Shown here in pieces: positions 51,701 to 64,000 of a stretch of DNA of 64,000 nucleotides; positions within the stretch are counted from its first letter, which is position 1; each line of letters begins with the position of its first letter. A model generated the notes under the pieces. The model saw only the letters and a program-made list of their open reading frames with translations, was not told where the DNA came from and ran no database searches. The position numbers and the translations under genes were made by a program. This DNA is from Paragordius varius (taxonomy: Eukaryota > Nematomorpha): positions 10,106,001 through 10,170,000 of the forward strand of contig OZ176053.1 in NCBI GenBank assembly GCA_964247055.1. The letters are read 5' to 3'.

Positions 51701-54700
51701 ATAAAAAATTAAGTTTTATACTCTAATTTTTTTCGATAAACACATATGCTCAGTGTAATTTAATTCCAATCATAATTGATTGAACCTAATCTTATACTGA
51801 TGTCAAAATATTTGGTCATAATTATATAAATAAATTAACACACTTTGGCTGGATCTATAGGTTCAACATTGGCCTCAATATATGCTAATTCATCTTCAGT
51901 AATTGATGGATTTTCATTGGGTTTTTCGTATGAATGAAACCACCAAAAGCAAAACCACCCACATCCAAACAATCCTTAAATTATATAAATTATATGGCAA
52001 AAAAATCCCGCAATAGACTTTATTTTGGATTCATTCTTTAAAAACGGTCCAAATAGTTGTTTATTAACCATATAAATTTTTTAGTACAATCTTATTAAAA
52101 CTTTTTATTCATGTGGGCCGTAATGAATTTAAAAGTGAAATATGTGTAAAAATTAGATGAAAATATTGGACCATTTAGAAAATTATTGATTCCACAAAAA
52201 GGTTTAGATTATGGTAAAAAAAGGAAATATGAATACATTACCGTAAAAATAAAAGCAAGCTTGCCAACCCAAATAGTCTGTAAGTAAACCGGAAAGTGGC
52301 ATTCCTATCACAGCACCAGCATAAGAACCTTTAAATATTCAATAAAGAAATATGCAAATTAAGCATTTATCGTCCATTTAATCATAGGAACTTTGTCTGT
52401 ATTATTATGTTAATTTAAAAATCATTTTTATTAGCAATATATATATATATATATAGTAAACTGTTTTAACCTGAAAAAGATATTGTGGCTAATTTACTGC
52501 GTTCCATTACTGGGGCCCAATATCTCCATATACCGTGGCATGAAGGATACGTTACACCCTAAAATACAACGGAAAACTCTTAAAATTCATATAAAGCTCT
52601 GCATATGCCATAAAACAAATTTATTTATTTTAGAGAGGTATTTTCTTGGAAATAAATTACTTCAACCAATCCCTGAAGAAAGCGAATAAATACAACAACA
52701 CCATAATGCATTTTGGCTGAAATTGGGATAAGTCCGTTGAGAAGAGATGAGATCGCTATTGCCAGACCGAATGATCTAACCATACAAATAATTTTTTTAC
52801 AACCATAATCTTTAAATTTTTATGCATGTCCTTTTTACAAATTAGAATATTAACAAATGTTGCGTTTAGATACTAGATAAAATTTGCGACGTGTAAACGC
52901 CATAAATAACTATAAGATATTTATGCAATGTATCCCTGAATTCTGAGTTGTTGTGAACTTTGTATTTATTTGGCGCGTCATAATAAAGTGTGCGCGTTTT
53001 TGCGGTAAATGTTTAACATAAAGAAGCAATATTAACACAACAAAAGAAGTAGTACTTCTTGCAATTAAAAACATGCAAACGTATTGCACTTAAGAATTGT
53101 GATTTATGCTTACATATGCCCCACAAATAAATAAACAATAAAAATAAAACGAAAACGAAAATCTTACTTATTGGCAGGAAAATATTGCACGAGCATTCCC
53201 CCTGGTATTTGTGTGATTAAATAACCCCAAAAGAAAGAACTGTCAATGAGGCCAATCGTTTCAGGGGTCCAATCAAATTCCGCTACCTTTGGTAGAAAAC
53301 ATATAATTAAGACGCTTATTTTGTTACATTTGATAAAACAGCTAAACAAATTATTCTATTATATATAAACATCTTTGATTTTTTAATGACAAAGTTTTTA
53401 AGAGTGAAAAAAAGACTATATTCAGGGATCGGAATCGAAACCGTTTTTGGGCTCATTTAAATTCAAAAATTTCTCTAGTTCCCGGCTAAATAATTCGGTT
53501 TAGTTCCAAAAAATTTAATTATAAATCTAATTATTTTTTAGAAAAAATTGGAAATACTGTTGAATCTTAAATTTTCCTGATTTTTAATGGAATTCGAATA
53601 ACTAGCCTAAAAACATAAATGTGTTCACAAAAAACTTTTGCATGATTACGCTGAAAAATAGCAAATTAATCAATATTAATAAATATGTATATAATTAAAA
53701 AACATCAATTTGTAACAATAAAATTATTGTTAAATTTTTTAGATCCATGGTTTCGGTTTCAAAACGGTTCTAAAAGACCCTTTTTTCAGTTCCACCAAAA
53801 ATGGTTATTCCTGTAAAATTTTATAATAACAGTTTTTAAGTTATTTTTTTCCGAATAATAAAATTGAATAATTTCGTTGTATAATTGAAATTCCAATAAA
53901 ATGCTGATACACTTGCCTATTTATTTATTATACACATAAAAATTGAAATAAAAGGTAAATAAACTAGAATATATTTAAAAAATAATTTTCTTCCTGGGTA
54001 CTGTAATGTAAGCCATTTCAAATATATAAAATGATCTATCATAATCTCTTTTTATCTTACCAGTGTAGTATTATATTTAATCAATAATATTTTTTAAACA
54101 TGCAAATGAAAATAAAATTAAGGTAATTTTTGTAATTTATGTTTACTTTTGTGCATACAAAATTAAAATATTCCGAAACTATGCTAAAATATTAACATCC
54201 GACCGCATATGTGTTATATAACCAGATATCACATATCTAATAAAGTTATAAATTACCCGTATTCGGGTGCGGTCTCTAGGATCCGTTGAATTATTGACCA
54301 TTTGCACAATGGCCACCCCAAAATTGCAACGTACACCAAATGATATGAGAAAACCAATACTTGTCAGAATGGCCATGGCATAACGTTTCTTAAGTTGGCT
54401 AAAAGGTCGCGCAATCATCCTACCCAAACATTGGATAACTTCTACGCTAAATGATACTATAGATTGTGCTAAAGAAAGCTTCGGATTTGCGAATCTTGAT
54501 GGAATTTGATATGTTGTGGTAGGTTCTGGTGGTCGCTCAGGTCTGGGCGGTGGAGGTAACATACGTTTAGATTCCGGAATTTTTGCGTGGTAATCAGGAG
54601 TTTCATGTAACTTTTGATCATCGAATAAGACATTCCTACTTGTAATGCTATTATTTATCATAGAATTAGACGGGCGAGGTTGATAAGCCCTCAAAGAATC

Positions 54701-54794
54701 TCCTTCTCCTGAATTAGTTTTGTATGTTTGTTTGACAAAATTTTCGGCATTTACATGCGATGGAGCAGGTTGTTGTGAATTTTGAGACGTTAAA
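48799..54794 (-). CDS. VGlut: Vesicular glutamate transporter (SLC17/VGLUT), 13 exons seen, first coding exon not found
   Basis: Loads glutamate into synaptic vesicles using the proton-driven potential (MFS fold). Exons: 54794-54257, 53286-53168, 52775-52661, 52558-52471, 52328-52242, 51974-51840, 51203-51169, 50985-50836, 50748-50619, 50501-50391, 49808-49681, 49501-49290, 49036-48799. About 694 residues are covered and phase holds throughout. The first listed exon begins at an acceptor with no ATG ahead, so a start exon is missing; an internal ATG (MINNS) is a fallback. Diagnostic blocks: [15 protein letters not shown] (TM1), [58 protein letters not shown] and KQPWAD. Arg88, Arg184, Glu191 and Arg322 of rat VGLUT2 are matched; His128 is Asp. 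RSWTFY and the Arg/Glu pair separate it from sialin. The intron after 50836 uses GC-AG. The N-terminal [12 protein letters not shown] could bind SH3 domains. The C-terminal tail is Asn/Tyr-rich. Confidence 0.92.
53423..53813. mobile_element. Non-autonomous hAT-like MITE in a transporter intron
   Basis: 391 bp. The left end is cagggatcggaatcgaaacc, followed by gtttttggg; the right end on the minus strand is caggaataaccatttttgg. It resembles the GGAACCGG-rich element at 24.1-25.1 kb. The 8-bp target duplication is not clear. No coding capacity. Confidence 0.5.
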
Positions 54795-55050
54795 CTATCA
54801 ACAAACAATATTATTAATTATTCAGGACAATGAACACATCCATAAAAAATTAATTAAAATATAATCCTTTGGTTATAGCAGTGAGTAGCTATTTTTTCGA
54901 TATTTTATGTAAAATAAAATTTACTAAGGTTTTGATAAAAACTTTTTATAGTTTAGTTTTAAAAAAAAGTATAATTTTGAGTTAAAAAAATTTTGATAAA
55001 CCTTAATTAAATTAAAATCTTTCCATGGTTTCGCACAAAACTTTACACAC

Positions 55051-55097
<47 letters not shown>

Positions 55098-58000
55098 CGC
55101 TACGGTCCACAAAAACTTGATATAAAATCAATTATTATTAATATCTATCATTGAAAAAAACTTTTTTAATTTTAAACTATTTATTACACATATATTGATA
55201 ATCAAACCTCCCGATAAAAAATACATTTAGTAATAATAACAAATATATCCTTACCAATCGAAAGAATAAATTAATATTTAATGAGATTTTACAAATTGTG
55301 TCTTGTTTTTCATAAAAGGCCTTTTTACATAATGCCAACTATATTTTCCGCCTATAATAGCCCCTCTCTTCCCAAAACAAACCTCGGGATTCCAAGAAAA
55401 ACTAATTCTTTTAAAAGCGTCTTATTCGTTTGTGGGGCGATATATTTGCTAAGAGTGTTAACTCTTATAAAATTGTTTAGAAAAACTTATACTCACTGAT
55501 TAAACTCTCAAACTTTTTTAATATCACTATGCGCAATATGCGCTAATTTAGGGTTTTAATTTATTTTTGTAATGTTTTCAAAATGTGTGTTATCATGATA
55601 ACTACTCAATATTTTAACCATAATTTTATGTTAAATTATATATCAGGCCTTGGAGGAACTACATAGGACATATTTTTTCTAATCCAACAAAATGCCTAAA
55701 CGTCCCTTAATTTTTCACGAAATTTTGTACATCCAAATACCAAAACTAAAATTATCGTTTTATTTGTTAAAATTATTATTTTTGTTCAACATTATCAAAT
55801 ATAAAAAAATTAAACGGTTAATCTTTTTTTTAAAAAAGAATTTAAGAATATAAGAAAGTTTTTTAGATCGACCTCTCTATAAAAGGCTTAGGACTTAAAT
55901 TGTATTAAATTTTTAGACAGGATACATACTAACTTTAAAATATCACTTTGTTCAAAAATAAAGGAGATTTCACTCAATATGACAAATTTACTGAAAATAA
56001 ATAAGACTCAAAACTCAGACTCCACTTTAACACAAATTATTCTCTTTGATGGTAATTGATGCTTGGTTCTTTCCATATTTTTTTATAAATAATTTATATT
56101 AATTGCTTTAAAAAGCACTATTTTACTAAACCTAGGAAAAAATATTAATGATAATTTGGATCGAAAACACAATTATTTTATCATTAAGTAAAGTATAAGT
56201 AAGCTCTCATAAAAATATACGAGTTGTAGGGAAATCTTCCGATGTGAAATTCAAATTATATAACTTAATAGCGTGACTGACCTTCATACATTTTTCATTA
56301 TTCACCAATGAGAGCAGACCAACTTGCAAAGATATTAATATAAAATATAGGAATAAAGTTAATTATATATATCATAGTAATAAAATACCTAGTATATGCC
56401 TCTTAAATAATTTTATAAACTAAATTCGTGAAAAAACTTTGGTATTATATTTATTTTTTGAGATTTCACGGAAAGAAAATTAAACTACCTTATTAATTAT
56501 TTATAATATTGATCAATGACCAATTTGAAGTTTTTATCTTTTTTTTGCCATTCATAAAAAGTAAAAAATATTAAGAAAAAGTGAAAAGTACCAACATCTA
56601 TATATTTTTATACAGATAACTATATTTTCAGGAATTAATATATGTAGAGTGATTAAAATAAAATAATCAAAATTTATGAGTTCCAATATATAAAAAAATT
56701 TGGTTCTTACAAGAGTTATAACTTATTTAGCGTTACTAAGTTTGAGTGCATTCATGACATATATATATTATATTAATGGAAAAAAATCTCTATATTTATA
56801 ATGTTAGTAGATACAGTATATGAGACAATTATTACATATTTATTAGATGAGATGAAATAATGATAATTAGCTAAAACCTACATCTAAGATTAGACCATAG
56901 AACCAATTCCCTTGAGTGTGAAAATTTAAAAGATTTTAAATTGCTTTTCTTTTCATGATTTAAAAGTCTCAAAAACTTACATTGATCTTAATAAATGGGT
57001 CCTGGCGTATCTTGAATCATAAAAAGTTAAGAAAAAGAGGAATATATATCGATTAGGGGTAACAATTTAATGTAGTTAATTAAAGGGTTATTTTTAGTTA
57101 CTTTTATACATTTAACAATAATTTTAGAGCAGTGTAAAATATTTCAAGGGTGATTAGACTCAGTATAAATATAAAAATATGAATACTTGACTAAGGCATA
57201 GGAATGGGTTCGAAAAGAATGCATTTATATCTTCTTTAGGATTATTTCAATGATGGCTCAAAAATTATATTAAATCCAATTTTTTTAATATGTTGCTTAA
57301 AATGACAAAATGAAATTCGATCATAGCACAGAGAAAAGAGGATTAGTAAGTCGCATCGCTTAGTATACTTTATTTAAGACAGTATGTCCCTAGAATTTAA
57401 TACGTTTTAACATACAAAAATAGGATATTATAAGAAATATAAAAGTTTGAAATCTCTCTCTATGCCTTAATAATAATTCAATTAATATGGTAATGAGAGA
57501 AGAGATTGGTAAAGTTTCACATTCATTATTATCAAAAATAAAATAAATCTATCCGAAAAAATAAATTAACTTTACTAAAAGTAATATAATGATAATCGTT
57601 TTCTAAGTTGGCCAATATAAATTATAGAAATGAGACAAGAGAAAGCACATATATTCAGAATTTATATCAAGAATGTATTGGATAAAGTAACATTTTGGCT
57701 ACATGGCAATGATGAATTAACCTGGCCTATTATAGTCGTGTATAAAAGGTTGTAACAAATAGGGTTTTTAAACTAAAAAATTTTAATATGATCGGAAACT
57801 AACTAAATCTTTTGGAATATAAATGTAGAAATTAAAATAATTTGAGGACATATATATTCAGTCTTATAAATAATTTGCTAGGAAGTAAAAATTGATAAAT
57901 ACCACTAATAAATATAAGAAAAAAAATATTTTTCACCAAAAAAACCTATTAATAAATCACGGAATTTGAAAAAATCAACATTATCTACGAAAAACTACAT

Positions 58001-59921
58001 GATAATTCTTTTGAGAAAAATCGTTTTTTTGTTAAATTCAAGACAGGATTGATCAATAATTATTGTTATATAACTATAATTAGGTAATTGCTTCAAACAT
58101 TTAGTTAGAGGGGTTGACTTCTTTATTTTTTAACATATATGTTTTGACCAGTATTTCATATTCTAATGAATACATCATGGTAAAATATTTTTACAGAATA
58201 TCGACATATAGGACTTAAAAAAGTTTTGATTCTCAAATTTGGGGTCGTCTCTTTTCCAACAAATAATGTTTTGTTCACAGAATATTAAATTATAAAATTT
58301 TTTGAATATTAAATATCTAATCTTAATAATATACAACAATTAAGTTCATTGTAAGCGTATATCATAAAAAAGTTATTTAAATATTTTGGAACTTTGTACA
58401 CAAATAGTTCCAACAAACCTTATTAAATTTGCATTAATTTTAACATTTTTATTCATATATTTATATATATATATATATATATATTATAAAACATTTTTAC
58501 CAAAGGTTTATTGGACCAAATTATCATACACGTAGAGATGATGTCTTAATTAAGATTTATTGGAATTTGGACCTTTTAATATAATTATATTTTATGGGAA
58601 ATCTACCAAAATCTACCAGTGTTACCACCACCCATACAAATAAGAAAATATCGTTTATTGGGGAGGAAAGATAGTCTTATCTTTTGACTGCATATATATT
58701 TTAGAACAAACCTTAATAAAAAATCACACACATGATTCTTTTAGTTTAGAATACCTAATATCAAAAAAAATATAAATTATAAATTATCCATGAATCAGAG
58801 GATAATGGTGTCGTAATATAGAATTAGTCCGAAAAGCGGCTTATTTTTATAATCATAAAAGATTATCCTGATTAGAAAATTATGTCATTGTTTGAATACA
58901 GACATTATCATTTCTCTTGTTGGAGCACACCTTGAAATTTATATGAATTTCCCGGTGTATTTTGCATTTTCCCGAATATAATAATTCCACTTAGTAGTTA
59001 TAGATTAAAAAATATGGATTATACATAATAAACTAATTTTCGCAAATCAATTTACTTAATAATTAATGTAATAGTCATACCTATAATTTCATTACAGCTG
59101 TTGTAAAAAAAGTTGATTAGTATTTAATAATTTATTTATATTTAGCTTTATTATATATACCCAATATTACCTTACGACTGACAAATACAGTTTTAATTTT
59201 ATATATTATAAATGGGTAGTTTCATACAAAAAAATTTAGATTCTAAATGCTGGTATTAAATAAAGTACAACCTTTAATTTAAGTATAGTTTTATATTATT
59301 GGCTATCGGAACATGCAATAATTTAGTATAATTTTTTTGAGGAATAAGCTAGTGATATTTACAAAAAATGGGGGTCAAAAAATTAATAAATATATATATA
59401 AACGTAAAAATATTAAGACAAATATTTTTTTCCAAAAGACAACCATACTTTTTAAATCATGATTTATTTCAATATACTCATTGTTTAGGAAAGTGTGAAA
59501 TAGAGATATATTACCAACACAATTAATTCTAAATTTTACAATTGTAACTAAATAGCTTATGTGAAAGAATTTAGAATTAAAAAAGTATGGTTTTCTTTTA
59601 GATATAATTTGTCTTTATATTATTACGTTTTGTCCGTATAATTTCAATTTTTACTGTAAATAATTTTTTTTGCTATTTGTCAAACATAAAAATCGCATTT
59701 AATTGCAAATTCGATCGAATAAAAATAAATACAATAAAGGAAAACGCGTTAACTAATTATTTGTTAGTATAAAGATAAACCTAAAAAAATTAATGATAAA
59801 TTTTATATTTTTTCAAAAGGTCCCTGAAAAATTTACCAGAATTTAAGTTAAATAAATTACAAAAGCTTGATGGGGTAAATTTAATTTTTAATTTAACTAT
59901 CATATACTTATAACCCATATA
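54795..59921. other. Long gene-poor region, presumably with the transporter start exon
   Basis: Very AT-rich, few ORFs above 60 codons. A less AT-rich patch at about 55300-55450 is open on the plus strand (72 codons) but shows no known motif. The missing first exon and promoter of the transporter should lie here or further on; no candidate ATG with a good donor was convincing. Confidence 0.4.
55054..55095. repeat. (TA)n microsatellite, about 42 bp
   Basis: Uninterrupted TA dinucleotides, the longest in the window. The Ile/Tyr-rich ORF at 54924-55112 is a translation of this repeat. Confidence 0.9.
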
Positions 59922-60860
59922 CAGGTATACATAAGTTTTTACCGGTTCATTATTTAAAAAATTAATTTTGAAAGGAAATTTGTTTTAATCAATATATTGT
60001 CCATCAGTTTCACATTTTGACCATCTTTGAGCGAGTACATAAATACCGTGTCATAAAAATTGACGGTCTTGTGCATAAAACCATTCGTCATCATCAAGCC
60101 ATTTTCCAACGTCTTTGAAATTATTGAAATGCTATGCGAGAATGTGCCCCATTCCTGCAAAGTCATATTAGTCAGATGGCGTCAGGTCAAGAGAGTTCAG
60201 CCGATGCAAAAACATTTTTATCGATTTTAAGGTGTGTTTTATTGGTTTTGCTGTGTAGCGATAGTTTAACAATTTTACGGGAGCGCAAAATTTCTTACCG
60301 CTTTAGTTCCATCAGACACAGACTATGGTTTTTGCCCAAGCGATTTGGCATTGGTGTTGTTAGACAAGCTTGGAAGGTGAACGTAACGATTTTCTGCTTT
60401 GGCTTTACAAATCAAACCCAATTTGATGAAAAAATGATTTTTTTCCTTACGCAAAGCAGGATTTCACTAGTCACTTTGCGATTTTGATTTGCATTCAAAA
60501 TGTGTGGAACTCATTTAGCGAGTTTATTGATCGGTCGTCCGCCAGAGCGCCCAAACTCCGCTTAAATCATTTTAATATTCGAAACCATATGTCACATGTG
60601 TTAATCGATTGAGCACGTTCACCATTGCTAACAAACGATATCAACAGCCTTTTTTAGTGAAGGCAGTGTTCATATTCTTTTTCAGACACAAAATTTGACA
60701 TCATTACTGAATTATAAAAGTAAGCTACTACCTTCGAGTGATCTTAAATGTGGGTGTTTGTGGTTTAACGTTAGATGATCACAATAAGGTCTGTATAAAA
60801 TTAATCGTCTGCGCTTTTTCGCTGATATCTTAGTTAAACCGGTAACTTATTAACCTATTG
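59922..60860 (-). mobile_element. Mariner-family DNA transposon relic (minus strand)
   Basis: Imperfect TIRs: left caggtatacataagtttttaccgg; right, on the minus strand, caataggttaataagttacc. About 0.94 kb, shorter than a full mariner. Transposase fragments on the minus strand: IAWAKTIVCV followed by WN and SG (for the VWWDxxGI block), SLDLTPSD (for SPDLAPSD), FNNFKDVGKWL and LAQRWSKCETDGQYID (for LPERWxKCIxxDGxYF). Several frame changes and stops make it non-functional. It is related to the 28.7 kb relic, sharing the FKDVGKWL stretch. Confidence 0.75.
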
Positions 60861-62779
60861 CAGCATATAAAAATGGAACCCATTTGTGTAAGGGCTAAAA
60901 TACAAAATACCAGATACATAGATGACAAGATTGTTTAATTAATGACAATCCAGTAATTTAAATATTTGGAATTCGTATTTTTACTTTTACTTAGAGTGGA
61001 TTATTTAGATCTCTAAGTTTTTTGATTATAATTTAATTATGAGCGAACTGATCATAAATGGCGGTTTCAAAGAATATCTTTTTACCTAGCTCCAATAACC
61101 TATTAGGATTGGGTAAAAGTGTAAGTTCAAAATACTTAGAATGCGTTATATTGCTACTATTCTGTACATTACAATTATAAGTAATACCATTTGATTGTAA
61201 TAATCGGTAAAAATACTTATGTTTTAGCTAACATGAAAATAGTGTAAATAGTACACATAAATGGCACTTTTAAAAGTTTACATACGCTGGATAATTTATG
61301 GTATTTTAATTATTTTTATCTTTATTGGATTAATCATGGAGGAATATAAATTAAAAAATGAAATGAAACGAAATGAAAGTTATACTTTTTTATATTATTA
61401 ATATTATGAAATAAAATTATACTAAAATATATATATATATATTTATTAAGTCATAAATATAAATTTGATATTTTTTTTCAAAGTAGAGAGCCTTTAAACG
61501 TACTAAGGTGGATTTATAGAGCAACGACATTTAGTACTTCACTTATTTTTTTATTTTGTTTTAAGCTAAGTAAGATAAGCTAAATTGTGGTCAGTTGGAG
61601 ATTAAACGATAAAACTATAAGCGTATAGTATGCCTGCCTAAAAGAGATATATATTTGAAAAAAAAACGAAACGAAATGTTGTATATTTAAAAAGCTTTTA
61701 CATACAACCTTGAGAGTTACTTTATTCACCAACTTCCCTATAAATAATATCTTAACATATCGATAGATTAATAATGACTAATACCATAAAATTATATTAT
61801 TGTTATTATATTAATAATATAGAGTGTATTAGTAAATTATAAAACCAGAAATTACTTAGGAATGACTTTAAAATACGGATACGATAAAGTTAAGGATGAT
61901 TATCATAATACTCATTTAATACTGCGTCAAAAGCTACACCGATTAAATACTTCCCGATTATTTTAATAAATCGTAAATTTTTATAAGGGCCATTATATAA
62001 TTGTATGTAAGTTGTATAACAAATGCACTAAAATAATATATTTAAAATCATATAAATATATAATATTCTAAAATAGTTTTAAGCAAATAAATTTAACTGC
62101 ATTTAACCGAAAAACATATATTTAATTAAGTCTCTAGATATAAATCGGACTCAATCCAGTGCATAGCTTATCTTATACTCTTAATAAATATGATCAAACA
62201 AAAATTAATTTTTATTATCAATATATATTTATATATACACTGTGTGCAAAAAAAGGGTTAATTATTTATTTGATGAGATCAGCGAATTCATTTACCGCAA
62301 AAATTTTTATTTGTTGATGACCTAGTTTTTAAAATATTAAGAGAAAATTAAAATTGGGCAAAAAGTGAAGATAATAATTTAAAAATAATGATAAAATTTG
62401 AGATATTATGGCTTATTATCATTTAAGTTTTTTAATATATAAATAGCCTAAAATCATTTATTTAGTATTTGCATAAAACCTCCGTTCAAAAAATAGCGTT
62501 GTTCTTTTAACATACTACAAGAATTTTTGATAATACTATAGTAGAATAATTTTTTTAATTATTTACTAGCTAAACTCACTATTATAATTTTAACATTCAT
62601 ATTTTATTCAGTAAAAAAATATTGTTTTTTATTTTTTATTTTTTTGTCTGGTTTATTAGTGTATAATACCGTTTTATTTTGGAATTTTAGAGTGAGAAAT
62701 AAAAACTATAAAATTTATGCAAATAAAATTAAAAGTAGTTGACTATCACAATCTTTACGAATCCCTGTAACAAGTTTGT
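60861..62779. other. Spacer, no gene seen
   Basis: Extremely AT-rich and featureless apart from short TA runs near 61425-61441. Confidence 0.4.
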
Positions 62780-63525
62780 TTTAACACAAAATAATATTTT
62801 CAAATCCAACTGTCGAAAAAATATAATCATAAATGAATGCCCCGACAATAGCTTGGCCCTTTTTTGAATTAGGTCCCCAGTTCGGGCCCACCCCGTGTAA
62901 AAAGCGGGATTTTTTGAAAATACAAGTCCACAAAAATCGTGTCTTTGAGACAATTTTTCCGAAAACGTGTTTGACCATTCGATTTCAAATATGATTTTTT
63001 TTACTTATTTTCGATTGTGCCGAACATAGTTGGCTCTCTTTTTTAATTTAGGCCCTCTTTTTACCCTCTCCCCCGCAAAATGCCACTTTTCAAAAAAATT
63101 GTCCACAAAAATAATTTGTTAAATCTATTTTTCGCCCAACGTATGAGGCCGTAAATAATTCAATAAGGATTCCAGGTATTCCCTGTTAAGAGGCAAAAAA
63201 TTTAGTCAAGCGTTTCTTTGATGATCGCTGCTGGGTAAGGAGATACCCGCTAAAAACTGCCCCGTCATATCAAAATAGCGTGTCTTTGGGGCTAAATTTC
63301 AGAAAACCTATCAGGCCATATGAGTTCAATAGGTGCTTAAAATATTACCCGTAACAAGGCAAAAATTTAGGTCGTACCTTTTTTTTAAAATTAGCCGTTA
63401 ATTAGGCCCTTCACGCCCTGAAAAATGAGCCACCATAGAATGATTTTTTAATTTTGAGGCGATTTTTCCAAAAACTAATGAAAGCATATGGAATCAATTA
63501 CACTAGAAAACAAATTTTAACTTTT
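62780..63525 (+). repeat. Inverted second copy of the 26.4-27.3 kb element
   Basis: It matches 27320 down to about 26500 as reverse complement, with repeated units around 62850, 63030, 63197 and 63360 (period about 160-190). Shared words with the 12-14 kb array include gagccaccata and ttttgaggcgatttttcc. The hairpin end seen at 26.4 kb is not found here, so this copy is shorter at that side. ORFs at 62729-62978 are by-products. Confidence 0.65.
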
Positions 63526-64000
63526 TTTAACTGTCATTTTTGTAAATATAAAATTTTCATTAAAGTACATAATTAGTATATCTGAAAAGAAAATTGGTTC
63601 TGCATGCAAGAATTTTTTTTATATTAGAGTTTATCGATAATTTTTGGCCCCGATTTAACATTAAACTCGAAATTTCGAAAATAAAAAGTTTTAGATAAAG
63701 CCATGTATTTTATATCATTTAAAAGAGCGCAAAAAACTGCATCTTTTAAATGGTAGTAAATTTAAATCAATCGGATGTAAAAGTTATTTGGATTTAAATG
63801 GTCAAAATTTTCAATCCTTAAATAAGTCAAGAATTTTCACAGACAAATGTATGAAAAAGCGTTTGGTTTGCTTTTTTAATAAAAAATAAAAGATCAAAAA
63901 TAATATATATATATATGCTATTTCATTTATATCTGTGATAGTTAGACCCAAAACATTTATAAAAAATTTAAATGTAATCATGTTCCACAGTATCCAGGTG
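63526..64000. other. Right edge, no gene seen
   Basis: AT-rich with a short TA run near 63903-63915; no coding sequence or known repeat recognised. Confidence 0.35.

Noticed and set aside
54924-55112. Ile/Tyr-repeat ORF
   Set aside because: Translation of a TA microsatellite.
60134-60487. Plus-strand ORF of 117 codons
   Set aside because: Shadow of the mariner transposase, which reads on the minus strand.

Overview
The window is nuclear DNA from an AT-rich invertebrate animal. Genes have many GT-AG introns on both strands, long empty spacers and several families of DNA transposon. The chitin synthase matches arthropod-type enzymes from its N-terminal WDIFR block to its C-terminal TLDxAFxKRF block, and the CNG channel resembles arthropod and nematode CNGA/TAX-4 subunits. 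That suggests an ecdysozoan (arthropod or near relative), but the species cannot be fixed from sequence alone. I saw no tRNA, rRNA, CRISPR array, LTR element or virus-like element.

Layout. 2-773 (+): last exons of an Sbf/MTMR5-13-type gene, ending in its PH domain. 1093-9752 (-): a 12-exon chitin synthase, convergent with Sbf. 11.96-14.26 kb: a degenerate tandem array of ~140-165 bp units. 14.3-15.8 kb: hAT-type transposon ends. 16190-17636 (-): a small orphan gene with a predicted signal sequence and an Arg-rich tail. 18.9-21.1 kb: a Penelope-like scrap and the first copy of a TTAA-flanked MITE. 21413-23261 (+): Cdc42 in four exons. 24-29.5 kb: repeats, a second MITE, a mariner relic and one small ORF. 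31971-39924 (+): a CNGA-type cyclic-nucleotide-gated channel in ten exons. 41538-44440 (-): a membrane-anchored armadillo-repeat protein in five exons. 44.5-46.8 kb: three more MITE copies. 48799-54794 (-): a vesicular glutamate transporter in thirteen exons, start exon not found. 54.8-64 kb: gene-poor, with a second mariner relic (-) and an inverted copy of the 26-27 kb repeat.

Exon joins were made by hand from GT/AG signals, reading phase and remembered family alignments. For chitin synthase, Cdc42, the armadillo gene and the visible part of the transporter every join keeps phase. One CNG join (pre-S1) and one transporter join have alternatives. The genes are unrelated housekeeping, neuronal and cuticle genes rather than a functional cluster. 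No new multi-gene system stands out. The most unusual items are the 2307-residue chitin synthase, the orphan Arg-rich secreted-protein candidate, the TTAA-flanked MITE whose TIRs carry their own palindrome, and the satellite-like repeat also present as dispersed copies.
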